A DNA stretch of 64,000 nucleotides from an uncultured Fidelibacterota bacterium (GCA_902526795.1 CABZMF010000004.1:1-64000), one strand, 5' to 3'. Shown: positions 24,978 through 33,021, counted from the stretch's first letter. The notes: generated by a model from the letters alone, not told the origin. Numbers and translations: made by a program.

Positions 24978-27900
24978 TAAAGAATTCGCTGGCCTTTAAA
25001 TAATTCAACCTTTTCATTGTAGTTTTCTTTCCATTCAATAATCTGACTTACACAGCTTTGAAGGTTATCTCTTATTTGATTATTCCAAAACCTTTTGACA
25101 TCCCAACCTTGCTCAATCATTTTCAAATTTCTTATTCTATCTTTCGTAATTAGCTCACCTTTTTCATCGCTATGAAATGAATGACCGTCACATTCAATAT
25201 TAAGTTTTCTATCATTTTTTTGATCGAATACAGCTAAATCCAGCTTATATTGATCCACCTGAAATTGAGGAACAGCATAAATTTCATTTTTAGCAAGCTC
25301 TTCGTAGAGTAAAACCTCCCATTCTGTGTAATTAACATTCAACTCTCTAACATAGTTATGAGGGTATTTTTTTGTCCTAAATGAAGGTATTTTTTCTTTT
25401 TTGACTACTCTTTCACCAAGATTATTAACATACTTGGTTAGGTTTGACAATTCTTCATGGGCAAAATTCATACAATCTTCTTTATTTCCAACAATCCATA
25501 ATGCAGCACGAGCTCTTGTTATAGCAACATTAAAGAGGTTTGGTTTAAAAAAATTCATTACGTTTGCATCAACATTTTTTGTAACTACTGTTGAAAAGAA
25601 CATTATATCCCTCTCATCTCCTTGAAATAAATGAACCGTATTAACACTTCCATTTCTTTCATCAATAAACCAATTATATAGATTTTCATTACTATTTATA
25701 TCTTTTAAAATTTGATTTGCTTGAGCCCTATAAGGAGTTACAATACCTATTGAACCTTCATAATTATTATCTTTTAAATTATTAAGCTCTGATAATATAG
25801 CTTTAGATTCCTCAATATTTATTAAAGAACGATTATTTGAAGGCCTTTTAGATTGTCCTTTAATATTAATCCACCTTACAACGCTTTCATTTTCAACCAA
25901 CTTCAAGTTACTATAACTTGTTGCAACTCTAAGACTTCCTCCATAAAAATAATTATTTGAAAAGTTAATTATATCCTTGTGGCTTCTAAAATGATCTAAA
26001 AGATGGGTTTTTTTGCCTTGATTACACTTACTATCTGCAATCTTGAAAAGTGAATTTTGTGAATAAGACCAAATACTTTCATTTTCTAATAAATCAAAAC
26101 TTTCGAGTAGATTTAAATCTTCTTTAGGTGATATACCAGATATATGTTTTAGTTGCTGTTCGTCTCCAATTATAACAGCTCTTTTACTTCTAAAAAGTAG
26201 AGGTAAGACTGAAGCAATATCATTTTGACTAGCTTCATCTATGACTAAAAGATCAAATTGATTGGCTTGAAATGGTATTTTACTTTTTGCTGATAAAGAA
26301 GTAACAGACCAGCAAGGTGCTATTTTCATAACTTTATTTAAATGTTTATTAAATTGAGCTGCTAACCTTCTGTCGTTTATTTGTTGTCCATCTGAAATGT
26401 TACTGTCTTCTAAAAGCCCTAATATAGTCAAAAATTCCTGAATTTCTTTTCTTATTTCCTTATTGAATGTTGAACTTCTTACTTTTGTAAAAAACTCCCA
26501 TATATCTTTAGATGTATAAATTTTCTGTTCTTTTAAATTCATAATTTTTTTTGTTAAGTCAAAACTATCTTCATTTTTGTCAAGGAAATTGAGGAGATCT
26601 AAATAAGTAACAAGGTCAATATAAATATCAATATCATTATATTTTTTTAAAATTTTTTGTTTTGTAAGTAAAAGATTTTCTTGATTTAATTTTATATTAA
26701 TTTTTTTGTCAGAAACACTATTGAAAATTTCCTGAAAATTTTTGACGTGCTTTTTAATATTTTCAATTTCTTTTTTTTCTAAAAAATGAAATGAAAGATT
26801 TTTATAATCAAAATCTTTCCAGAAATCAATATTTTTATGTAATGATTTTATTAAATCATAATTTTTTTCATGATTTTTATAAAACTTGTATTTTCTAATC
26901 GGAATAATAGAATTTGATTTATTAAAGTTATTTAGTTTGGCGAGAATTTGAATAAAAGCCTCTTCATCAAAAGCAATTTCTTTAAAAAATCTTTTAAAAA
27001 ATCCATGTTCTTTTTTGGGTAGGTTTTCATTTAAAAATTTAAGAGCTTTTTGAGTATGATATTTTCCACTAGAAATAAATTTCTTTCTTCTTTTTGGATA
27101 TTCAATAGAAATTTCTTCATAATCTTTAACAATTTTATTTTTTAAAGCTTTTAATTTTTTAAGGTTTGTTTTAAAGTTTAAATCACTATTAATGCTTTGA
27201 ATTTTTTTATCAATTTCTTTATTAGAGTTATTATAATCTTTTAAAATTTGTTCATACTTTTCATTAATTTTCAAAACTTTATTTCTCAATGACGTATCAA
27301 GTTCTTCAATATTTTTTATTTCATCATCAATATTTTTTAGCTTTTTCATGCTTCTTTGAAGTTTTCTTTTTACTGAATCATTTGGAGCATTATTTATTAC
27401 GTTTTCACAATAGCTCTTTAATTTTGAGTACCTTTTTTGTTTCGAAAGATGAAGAAGTACTGGAGTTTGGCTTTCTTTGTTAGTCCTATCAATAACGACA
27501 TCAACAGCCTGGTTGTTTTTACTACTAAATAATACAGTAGTGTTATTATAAATTGAATTAATTAATAATGAAGATACTACTTGGCTTTTACCAGTGCCAG
27601 GTGGTCCGGAAATAACACTTAGATTGGATGTAAGCGCATTCTTAACTGCTGAAAGTTGCTCATCATTTAAATTAACAGGCTGAATTGTATTAAAACTATT
27701 TACCATTCTTGATTTATTTAAATTTTCAGTATTATATATCCAATCATATAAAGCTGTACCTTTAATTTGATCGGTAGACATTTTTGATAAGCTTTGAAGC
27801 TCAGATTCTAACCCTCTAGTAAACTTACTTTGCTCCATGCCAGTATAAATTGCACAATTTATAATCTTATCTTCATAATCTATCTCACTTAACTTTAAAT

Positions 27901-28666
27901 CACTTTTGTAAATATCAAAATCCTCTTCCCAAGGCCAGTCATATCTTTCGGATATAATATTTTGCAACATCTCATTTAATATTTCAACATTATCTGAATT
28001 TGTATGTAATTCAATCATAGTGCTTATATCATTCATTTGCTCCAAAATGGATGCATTATTTGAAGATTTAATGATATGTTCAAAAAAATCTGCATTTAAC
28101 CTTATATCCGTCAACAAATTGCTTTCATTATCAATTGAAATTATAAATAGTGGTCTTAATAGATAGTAATAATCGCCTTTTTTAGATTTAATTTTATTCA
28201 TGTAAATAGGATAACCTATACATTCTTGTTTTGGGCCACCTCTTTGATTATAAGCTCTTTGAGAATTGGAAATTGAACTTTTTAATCTAGAATATTCTTC
28301 ATTATCCAAATTATCTAAAAAATTAAAATTTTCGTCCTCAGTATTAAAACTGGAAAGTTGAGTATATTGTAAATTATAATTACTTCTAGCAAAAACAGAA
28401 AGTTTAAGTTGTTCTCTGGATAAACAATTAATAAAATATTTTGTTATTTTGCTTAACTGAGGATCTACATTTACTTGATTGTCAGATGAAGAAATATTTT
28501 TCTTGTATTTCCATTTGTAAGAATTATCCCTTTCAAGAACATCTTTTACTTCTCTTCTATAAAGGATACTGTTAACTGTGCTGGTATCAACGTTTAATTG
28601 ATAAGCTATATCTTTGGCTTTTATAGGTCCTTGTTTTTTAACGATATCTTTTATTTGCTCAATCAT
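24977..28666 (-). CDS. Winged-helix / SF1 (Upf1-like) helicase / Vsr-like nuclease fusion
   Basis: A 1229-residue protein. Residues 1-55 form a winged helix. An uncharacterised region follows to about 335. An SF1 AAA_11/AAA_12 helicase has Walker A GPPGTGKS at 354-361, DEAS at 810-813, Gly-Asp-Glu-Gln-Gln at 834-838, and Gln-Gly-Asp-Glu-Arg-Asp and Ala-Ile-Thr-Arg-Ala motifs further on. The roughly 400-residue, Lys/Asn-rich segment between Walker A and B looks like a long coiled coil. The last 110 residues are a Vsr/DUF559-type PD-(D/E)xK nuclease with Asp1143, Glu1158-Cys-Asp1160 and a Gly-Trp-Asp-Val-Lys-Arg-Phe-Trp end. The architecture recalls SF1 helicase-Vsr defence proteins such as Hhe, but I see no HEPN motif. 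Confidence 0.88.
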   Translation of the reverse strand: MIEQIKDIVKKQGPIKAKDIAYQLNVDTSTVNSILYRREVKDVLERDNSYKWKYKKNISSSDNQVNVDPQLSKITKYFINCLSREQLKLSVFARSNYNLQYTQLSSFNTEDENFNFLDNLDNEEYSRLKSSISNSQRAYNQRGGPKQECIGYPIYMNKIKSKKGDYYYLLRPLFIISIDNESNLLTDIRLNADFFEHIIKSSNNASILEQMNDISTMIELHTNSDNVEILNEMLQNIISERYDWPWEEDFDIYKSDLKLSEIDYEDKIINCAIYTGMEQSKFTRGLESELQSLSKMSTDQIKGTALYDWIYNTENLNKSRMVNSFNTIQPVNLNDEQLSAVKNALTSNLSVISGPPGTGKSQVVSSLLINSIYNNTTVLFSSKNNQAVDVVIDRTNKESQTPVLLHLSKQKRYSKLKSYCENVINNAPNDSVKRKLQRSMKKLKNIDDEIKNIEELDTSLRNKVLKINEKYEQILKDYNNSNKEIDKKIQSINSDLNFKTNLKKLKALKNKIVKDYEEISIEYPKRRKKFISSGKYHTQKALKFLNENLPKKEHGFFKRFFKEIAFDEEAFIQILAKLNNFNKSNSIIPIRKYKFYKNHEKNYDLIKSLHKNIDFWKDFDYKNLSFHFLEKKEIENIKKHVKNFQEIFNSVSDKKINIKLNQENLLLTKQKILKKYNDIDIYIDLVTYLDLLNFLDKNEDSFDLTKKIMNLKEQKIYTSKDIWEFFTKVRSSTFNKEIRKEIQEFLTILGLLEDSNISDGQQINDRRLAAQFNKHLNKVMKIAPCWSVTSLSAKSKIPFQANQFDLLVIDEASQNDIASVLPLLFRSKRAVIIGDEQQLKHISGISPKEDLNLLESFDLLENESIWSYSQNSLFKIADSKCNQGKKTHLLDHFRSHKDIINFSNNYFYGGSLRVATSYSNLKLVENESVVRWINIKGQSKRPSNNRSLINIEESKAILSELNNLKDNNYEGSIGIVTPYRAQANQILKDINSNENLYNWFIDERNGSVNTVHLFQGDERDIMFFSTVVTKNVDANVMNFFKPNLFNVAITRARAALWIVGNKEDCMNFAHEELSNLTKYVNNLGERVVKKEKIPSFRTKKYPHNYVRELNVNYTEWEVLLYEELAKNEIYAVPQFQVDQYKLDLAVFDQKNDRKLNIECDGHSFHSDEKGELITKDRIRNLKMIEQGWDVKRFWNNQIRDNLQSCVSQIIEWKENYNEKVELFKGQRIL

Positions 28667-28705
28667 AATACAATTTTTTAAAAATATGGTTAAAAAAAGA
28701 ATATA

Positions 28706-28978
28706 TCACGCAATATTTCTAATTGTGTATCCGATAAAGTGTCTCATATCAATTTGTACCAATACAAAATCTGAATCATAAAGAGAAAAACAATGATTAC
28801 ATCCAATATGGTATGTTTCGTGCATTTCTCCATCTTTTACCCTTTCATTATCAAATGAAAAAAAGTATAAACTATACATCTTCATTGGAAGATTACAGAT
28901 CATGCATGTGTTATTGTGATAAATTTGTTCTATTTTTTTGTATTCTTTTGAATTTGGATTAAATAAATGTAGTTTCAT
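28706..28978 (-). CDS. Small Cys/His-rich, probably zinc-binding protein
   Basis: A 90-residue protein with a Cys-x-x-Cys pair (Thr-Cys-Met-Ile-Cys-Asn) and a later His-Glu-Thr-Tyr-His-x-x-Cys-x-x-Cys cluster, enough ligands for one zinc site. AAAGGA lies 7 bases before the ATG. It ends 39 bases before the helicase-nuclease start and is therefore a plausible first gene of that transcript. The family is not recognised. Confidence 0.6.
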   Translation of the reverse strand: MKLHLFNPNSKEYKKIEQIYHNNTCMICNLPMKMYSLYFFSFDNERVKDGEMHETYHIGCNHCFSLYDSDFVLVQIDMRHFIGYTIRNIA

Positions 28979-29121
28979 ATAGGCATTCCTTTCCCTGTTT
29001 TATTTTTGATTAAAGGTTTACGGAGAATTGGTGATAAAAATCAGAAATATCTCACTAATAAATAAATATTTTTAAAAATTAAAATCAAGTTTTTTTAATA
29101 TATTTCCTTTTTCTTAAGCTT

Positions 29122-29364
29122 TTAATCAACTTTATAGCAAGTAATCAACATATTATTTTGAACTACAGCATGATATCGTTTTCCAAATGGTAATTTTACT
29201 ATTTTGGAGGAAGATTTGAATGTTTTAAATGCTTTGCTTTCATAGTCGTGCATCATATCTTGCATTTTATTTAATACATCATAACGACAATAAGTACATT
29301 CAGATTTTAACACTCGTTCAAAAAATCGTTCCATAAAATGTTCGGTCACAATTATACTACTCAT
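29122..29364 (-). CDS. Small unrecognised protein, possibly toxin-like fold
   Basis: The frame opens at 29415, but the internal ATG at 29364 is preferred. It has a GAGAGGTGGG purine-rich site in front and overlaps the upstream gene by only 8 bases instead of 59. The 80-residue product begins with Thr-Glu-His-Phe-Met-Glu-Arg-Phe-Phe-Glu-Arg and ends with a hydrophobic strand plus Thr-Cys-Tyr-Lys-Val-Asp. That outline resembles DUF4258/RelE-like small RNase-fold proteins, but the similarity is weak and only suggestive. Confidence 0.5.
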   Translation of the reverse strand: MSSIIVTEHFMERFFERVLKSECTYCRYDVLNKMQDMMHDYESKAFKTFKSSSKIVKLPFGKRYHAVVQNNMLITCYKVD

Positions 29365-30001
29365 TACTACCCACCTCTCTTTCAAGTATATTTTGTAAAT
29401 GGGTTGATCGTACATTCCAATACCAATGACGCATCAAACTATGTTGTTTTTCTTTTTGAAATTGTTTTCGCCAATCGATAAAATGTCTTTGCTTTTTCTT
29501 TTTACGAAAACAACTATTATGGTGATAGTCAAATCCTGCACTTCGTCGCATCATTGACATAGCACCAGTAAAACTAATATAAAAGTCCTGATCCTTATCT
29601 TGTGGTGTTAATATCAGCTTATTTGATAAATGACGACGCTTGCTTAGTCTAGTAGTACAGTTTGAGCAAAAATATCCTTCACAATTACAATGAATAAACC
29701 AGTAGCTTCCTTCATCGGGAAATTCTCTGCAAAATTTACTATTCACTTTACGTACCATAGAATTCATTTCATATTCCCAATCGCTTAATCGACCATAAAA
29801 GTCATGGCATTTATGACATTGATAAATCTCCTCAAAGCGTTTTAAGGGAATATCTTCTTTAAAGCGCTGTCCAAAAGGATAATAAACAGTAAAACGCTCC
29901 ATAGCATACGAGAAGTCTATGGTGATGAGTTTGTAAGATGGGTCGGGATAATCGTTGTACCACAACTTCTTACTTCCCAGCCCATAATTATATGTTTTCA
30001 T
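29357..30001 (-). CDS. Cys-rich protein with two putative zinc clusters (unrecognised)
   Basis: A 214-residue protein with a Cys-His-Lys-Cys-His cluster near residue 61-65 and a Cys-Asn-Cys-x4-Cys-x-x-Cys cluster near 110-120. A very basic C-terminal third (Lys-Lys-Lys-Lys-Gln-Arg) suggests nucleic-acid binding. A near-perfect AAGGAGGT ribosome-binding site lies 6 bases before the ATG, unusually strong for this window. A folded RNA with a terminator hairpin occupies its leader (30049-30163). No family is recognised. Confidence 0.6.
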   Translation of the reverse strand: MKTYNYGLGSKKLWYNDYPDPSYKLITIDFSYAMERFTVYYPFGQRFKEDIPLKRFEEIYQCHKCHDFYGRLSDWEYEMNSMVRKVNSKFCREFPDEGSYWFIHCNCEGYFCSNCTTRLSKRRHLSNKLILTPQDKDQDFYISFTGAMSMMRRSAGFDYHHNSCFRKKKKQRHFIDWRKQFQKEKQHSLMRHWYWNVRSTHLQNILEREVGSNE

Positions 30002-30048
30002 GATGTACCTCCTTAATTCATATTAATTCAATACATCAGGTGTTAAAT

Positions 30049-30072
30049 GAAAAAGCCCTCATCAGAGGGCTT
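30049..30072 (-). terminator. Rho-independent terminator (minus strand)
   Basis: Reading the minus strand, AAGCCCTC (30072-30065) pairs with GAGGGCTT (30060-30053) around a TGAT loop and runs into TTTTTC. It lies about 50 bases before the ATG of the Cys-rich gene, so it either ends a small RNA or acts as an attenuator for that gene. Confidence 0.8.
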
Positions 30073-30163
30073 CAGATATTTTCAGCATTGCTGCTCATCT
30101 GTCACTTGACAAACCACCGTGGCCTATGCTCGGTTGGTGGGATTTTTCCCGTCCTGATGATAA
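30049..30163 (-). ncRNA. Candidate structured RNA or attenuating leader
   Basis: On the minus strand this stretch folds into successive hairpins: GGGA/TCCC (30150-30139), an ACCAACCG/CGGTGGT stem with one bulged A enclosing an 11-base loop, TGTC/GACA, CAGAT/ATCTG enclosing CAGC/GCTG, and the terminator. It is clearly more GC-rich than its surroundings. TCATCAG at 30160-30154 is perfectly complementary to CTGATGA at 30065-30059 inside the terminator, so a terminator and an anti-terminator form could exclude each other. A TTGAAA (30189-30194) upstream could be a -35 box. No known RNA family is recognised. Confidence 0.5.
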
Positions 30164-30201
30164 CATAATTTAATATTATTTATCTTTTTTTCAAATAATA
30201 T

Positions 30202-30645
30202 TTAAGCATTTTTCCAATACTTAATAGATTTTTGACCAACAAGCTTCTCAATATTTGGAATGGATGTTATTTCTTTTTTTACTTTATCAGCCTCAATATC
30301 ACCTACAATGAGTCTAACCGATTTTATCATTCTAGTAATTCTTTTTAGATTATGGTTATTAACGTTTTTCCAATGATTATTTCTTTTTAAAAACGAAATA
30401 TACCAATAAGCTGATTGTAATATTGCCTCTCTAACATTCTTATCGCTTGTTAAGCTATCAATCTGTTGTTCTGATTCAATGAAATATTTATTTGATGACC
30501 AGAAACTCGGTTCTGCTAAAGGAAAAACTATTTGTATAAAATCATGATTTGCTTCAATCTCGTTATCTGAAAACTTATATATATCACTTAACATTCTTCC
30601 TTTATGATCACAGCTTTCATTCAATAAAAAAGATTTAAAATTCAT
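30202..30645 (-). CDS. Opioid growth factor receptor (OGFr)-like domain protein
   Basis: The 147 residues contain the core of the OGFr_N region: an Asn/Glu-rich helix, then His-Asp-Phe-Ile-Gln-x-Val-Phe-Pro-Leu-x-Glu-Pro-Ser near residue 34-47, then a helix with repeated Trp/Tyr and an Asn-x-x-Arg-x-Thr-Arg-Met-Ile segment. In eukaryotes this domain belongs to a receptor for met-enkephalin; bacterial copies have no defined role. No signal or membrane segment is seen. It lies upstream of the structured RNA on the same strand. Confidence 0.7.
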   Translation of the reverse strand: MNFKSFLLNESCDHKGRMLSDIYKFSDNEIEANHDFIQIVFPLAEPSFWSSNKYFIESEQQIDSLTSDKNVREAILQSAYWYISFLKRNNHWKNVNNHNLKRITRMIKSVRLIVGDIEADKVKKEITSIPNIEKLVGQKSIKYWKNA

Positions 30646-30731
30646 TTTAAAATTTAATAAGGAACAATTAAGTATTTAATAGATATGTATATAAGAGAAA
30701 GAATTCTGAGGATAACTCAAAAGGAGCTTTA

Positions 30732-31118
30732 ATGCTAACAAATCTATATATCTTTCTTGCCTTCTACTCTTCTGATTTAAATGATAATCAACGTATTGAT
30801 AGAGATGGTATGATTGAACGAACCTATTACTTGCAACAATACCTAAAAGAAGATCAAATTTCTTTTTCAGAAGCCTTTAGAGCTGCACGAAAAGAATTAG
30901 GTCCAGGTAAAATTTTTAAGTGGAATAATCGATACTTTACTACCAATTTTTATTATGAAACCATAATTGTTATTGCAGATGAAGTTGTGGATATCAATAA
31001 AAAAGATAAAACTTATAATTCAAAAGAAAAATTAGGAGATGTTGTTGCAGTAAGATCTTATAAGCATAGTGATAAATACGAGATTAACTATACGTTTTTA
31101 AATAAAATCGCCAAATAA
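30732..31118 (+). CDS. Protein with 'ELGPG' domain (paralogue A)
   Basis: A 128-residue protein preceded by a strong AAAGGAGC site. The segment around residues 44-76 (Ser-Phe-Ser-Glu-Ala-Phe-Arg-Ala-Ala-Arg, Glu-Leu-Gly-Pro-Gly, Phe-Lys-Trp-Asn, Tyr-Phe-Thr-Thr-Asn) recurs in the protein at 32495-32998 with the same order and spacing. The first 12 residues are mildly hydrophobic but not a clear signal peptide. The function is unknown. Confidence 0.6.
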   Translation: MLTNLYIFLAFYSSDLNDNQRIDRDGMIERTYYLQQYLKEDQISFSEAFRAARKELGPGKIFKWNNRYFTTNFYYETIIVIADEVVDINKKDKTYNSKEKLGDVVAVRSYKHSDKYEINYTFLNKIAK

Positions 31119-31120
31119 TA

Positions 31121-32116
31121 CTATAATAGCTTTTTAATTTGCGCAGCAGCTTCTAAAACACCTTGCTCAGCACTCCTTGGCTCCCATCCAAGGATATTCT
31201 TGGCATTATTTGAATGATAAATTCTTGTAATATCAATATCTGCTGTTAAATGCCTTACCTGTTTATCATAGATCGCATATAACTTAACAAGAAATGATGG
31301 AAGTTCAATTCTTGGTGCATTATATCCATTTTCTCTTAATAATTTGGCTAGTTCTGGAAACCAAATATGTCTGGTAGATGCTATAAATCGTTTTCCTACT
31401 GCCCTGTCATCTGTCATAGCTTGCACATGCAAGTCAGCAATACATTTAATATGAACAATATTAATACAAATATTAGCAGCAAATGGCAATGATCCATCAA
31501 TCATGCGCTTGACCACTAAATTCGATGTTCCAACATCATTAGATAAAGATTCTCCTACAACCAGTGAAGGATTAATAGCTACAACCTGCATATCGGTTTT
31601 GTCTTTATTCTTTTCCATAAAATCCCATAAGAACCTTTCAGCTTTGGTTTTACTAGTTTGGTATGGTGCTACATTCATGCTTAAATCAGTCCAATCAGTA
31701 TCATCATACTCATTTTTGTGATTAGAGCCACCTACAGCTGCAACAGAGGAAGTCATTACAAAACGTTTGATATTATTCTTTAAAGCAGCTTCAAGGCACC
31801 TTCTAATACCATCTACAGCGGGTTTTACCACTACATCATAGTTATTAGAGTGACTTGTGGGGATTGGTGAAGCAATATGTTGCACATAGTCGCACCCCGC
31901 AACAGCTTCATTCCATCCATCATCTTTTAATAAATCCAGCTCACAAAACTCAAGCATGCCTGCTGTGGATACCTCCTTTTCCACTGCATCAATGACTTCT
32001 TGTTTACGATCTAATGAACGTAAGGATGTTCTTACTTTATAGCCATCTTGTATGAGTTTGGAGATTAAATGAAGGGAAATGAATCCAGAACCGCCGCTAA
32101 CAAAAACTTTTTTCAC
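31121..32116 (-). CDS. NAD(P)-dependent extended SDR (dihydroflavonol-reductase-like)
   Basis: A 331-residue Rossmann enzyme with the Gly-Gly-Ser-Gly-Phe-Ile N-terminal cofactor motif at 8-13, a Val-Ala-Ala-Val-Gly segment, and the catalytic Tyr-x-x-x-Lys (Tyr-Gln-Thr-Ser-Lys) near residue 150. Similarity is highest to the cinnamoyl-CoA/dihydroflavonol reductase group of extended SDRs, which reduce carbonyls on varied substrates. The substrate is unknown. It follows a small membrane-protein gene by 5 bases and is convergent with the paralogue A gene. Confidence 0.88.
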   Translation of the reverse strand: MKKVFVSGGSGFISLHLISKLIQDGYKVRTSLRSLDRKQEVIDAVEKEVSTAGMLEFCELDLLKDDGWNEAVAGCDYVQHIASPIPTSHSNNYDVVVKPAVDGIRRCLEAALKNNIKRFVMTSSVAAVGGSNHKNEYDDTDWTDLSMNVAPYQTSKTKAERFLWDFMEKNKDKTDMQVVAINPSLVVGESLSNDVGTSNLVVKRMIDGSLPFAANICINIVHIKCIADLHVQAMTDDRAVGKRFIASTRHIWFPELAKLLRENGYNAPRIELPSFLVKLYAIYDKQVRHLTADIDITRIYHSNNAKNILGWEPRSAEQGVLEAAAQIKKLL

Positions 32117-32121
32117 AATAG

Positions 32122-32403
32122 TTATTCAGGCTTTGGAAACCAAATCATTACCATTTGGAAAATGATTATAAAAGAATGAAATGCTAAAATAAATATTTTT
32201 TTAGTATGGAAAGCTACTGACATGTGTGAAAAAAAGAAGAATAATCCAACTGAAATGCAAAAAATAGAACAGAAAGCTTTTGCTATATTTCTTACTTTAT
32301 CTCCTCTATTAATGGCAGCTCTTAAGCCTTGAGCTAAATTAAAAGCGAGAACAGTCATTATTGCCCATACTAGGAAATAAATCATTAGTGGTGAAAAATC
32401 CAT
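32122..32403 (-). CDS. Small three-segment membrane protein
   Basis: A 93-residue protein with three hydrophobic segments (about 5-25, 42-62 and 69-89) and a basic loop (Arg-Gly-Asp-Lys-Val-Arg) after the first. The family is not recognised. It shares a strand with the SDR gene and lies 5 bases upstream of it, so the two form a probable two-gene operon. Confidence 0.6.
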   Translation of the reverse strand: MDFSPLMIYFLVWAIMTVLAFNLAQGLRAAINRGDKVRNIAKAFCSIFCISVGLFFFFSHMSVAFHTKKIFILAFHSFIIIFQMVMIWFPKPE

Positions 32404-32494
32404 CCAATAAGATAAAAAATAAAAAAATAATTGGAAACCATTTTAAAATAATTCGGTATACAAGATATGAAAGAGACATTAAGAGGCATAACAA

Positions 32495-32998
32495 ATGGAG
32501 TTAAAAAATATGTATAATAATGTTGAAAAATTCGTAGTAGCAGGTGTAATTTTATGTATCGGTTCTTTGTTTTTCCTAATGGATCAATCCAAAGAAGTAG
32601 AACTATACAATAATATCTCAGAAAGCTTAAGCAATGAAGGCACTGTGGATGTAGAGATTACCTCGAATGTTAATAACACCAATGTAGGTAATTCAGTCAA
32701 TGATGAAGCCATGACTACTGAAGCAGTGCCGACGTTAACTAGTGTTGAACCACTTGAAGAAATTGCAACTACTCCTGTTCTCTCTTTTAATAAAGCATTT
32801 TTAGCTGCTAGAACTGAATTAGGTCCTGGTAATACATTTGAATGGAATGGAAATCTTTATTCTACAAATTATGCTGATGAAGTATTTGAAGTTTATCAAC
32901 ATGAAGTAGCTGTAGAAGATATATTAATTGATGAGACTGATCCACAACTTAGTCAAGTCGACGAAGACGAAAGTCTTGCTTTAAGTAACATAAAATAG
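32495..32998 (+). CDS. Membrane-anchored protein with 'ELGPG' domain (paralogue B)
   Basis: A 167-residue protein with an N-terminal membrane segment (about 13-30) and a low-complexity Thr/Asn/Val/Glu linker (about 45-95). The same domain as in the 30732-31118 protein follows: Ser-Phe-Asn-Lys-Ala-Phe-Leu-Ala-Ala-Arg, Glu-Leu-Gly-Pro-Gly, Phe-Glu-Trp-Asn, Tyr-Ser-Thr-Asn. The tail is acidic. The anchor and linker would display the domain outside the membrane, which distinguishes it from paralogue A. The function is unknown. Confidence 0.65.
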   Translation: MELKNMYNNVEKFVVAGVILCIGSLFFLMDQSKEVELYNNISESLSNEGTVDVEITSNVNNTNVGNSVNDEAMTTEAVPTLTSVEPLEEIATTPVLSFNKAFLAARTELGPGNTFEWNGNLYSTNYADEVFEVYQHEVAVEDILIDETDPQLSQVDEDESLALSNIK

Positions 32999-33021
32999 TT
33001 ATCTCAACTTACCTTGTGTAC

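Noticed and set aside
29365-29415. Longer N-terminus of the 29122 gene (start 29415)
   Set aside because: It would overlap the upstream gene by 59 bases without a ribosome-binding site, whereas ATG 29364 has a good one.
30059-30073. Hammerhead-ribozyme-like CTGATGAG core
   Set aside because: The bases lie in the loop and arms of the terminator hairpin; there is no stem II followed by GAAA, so a hammerhead cannot form.
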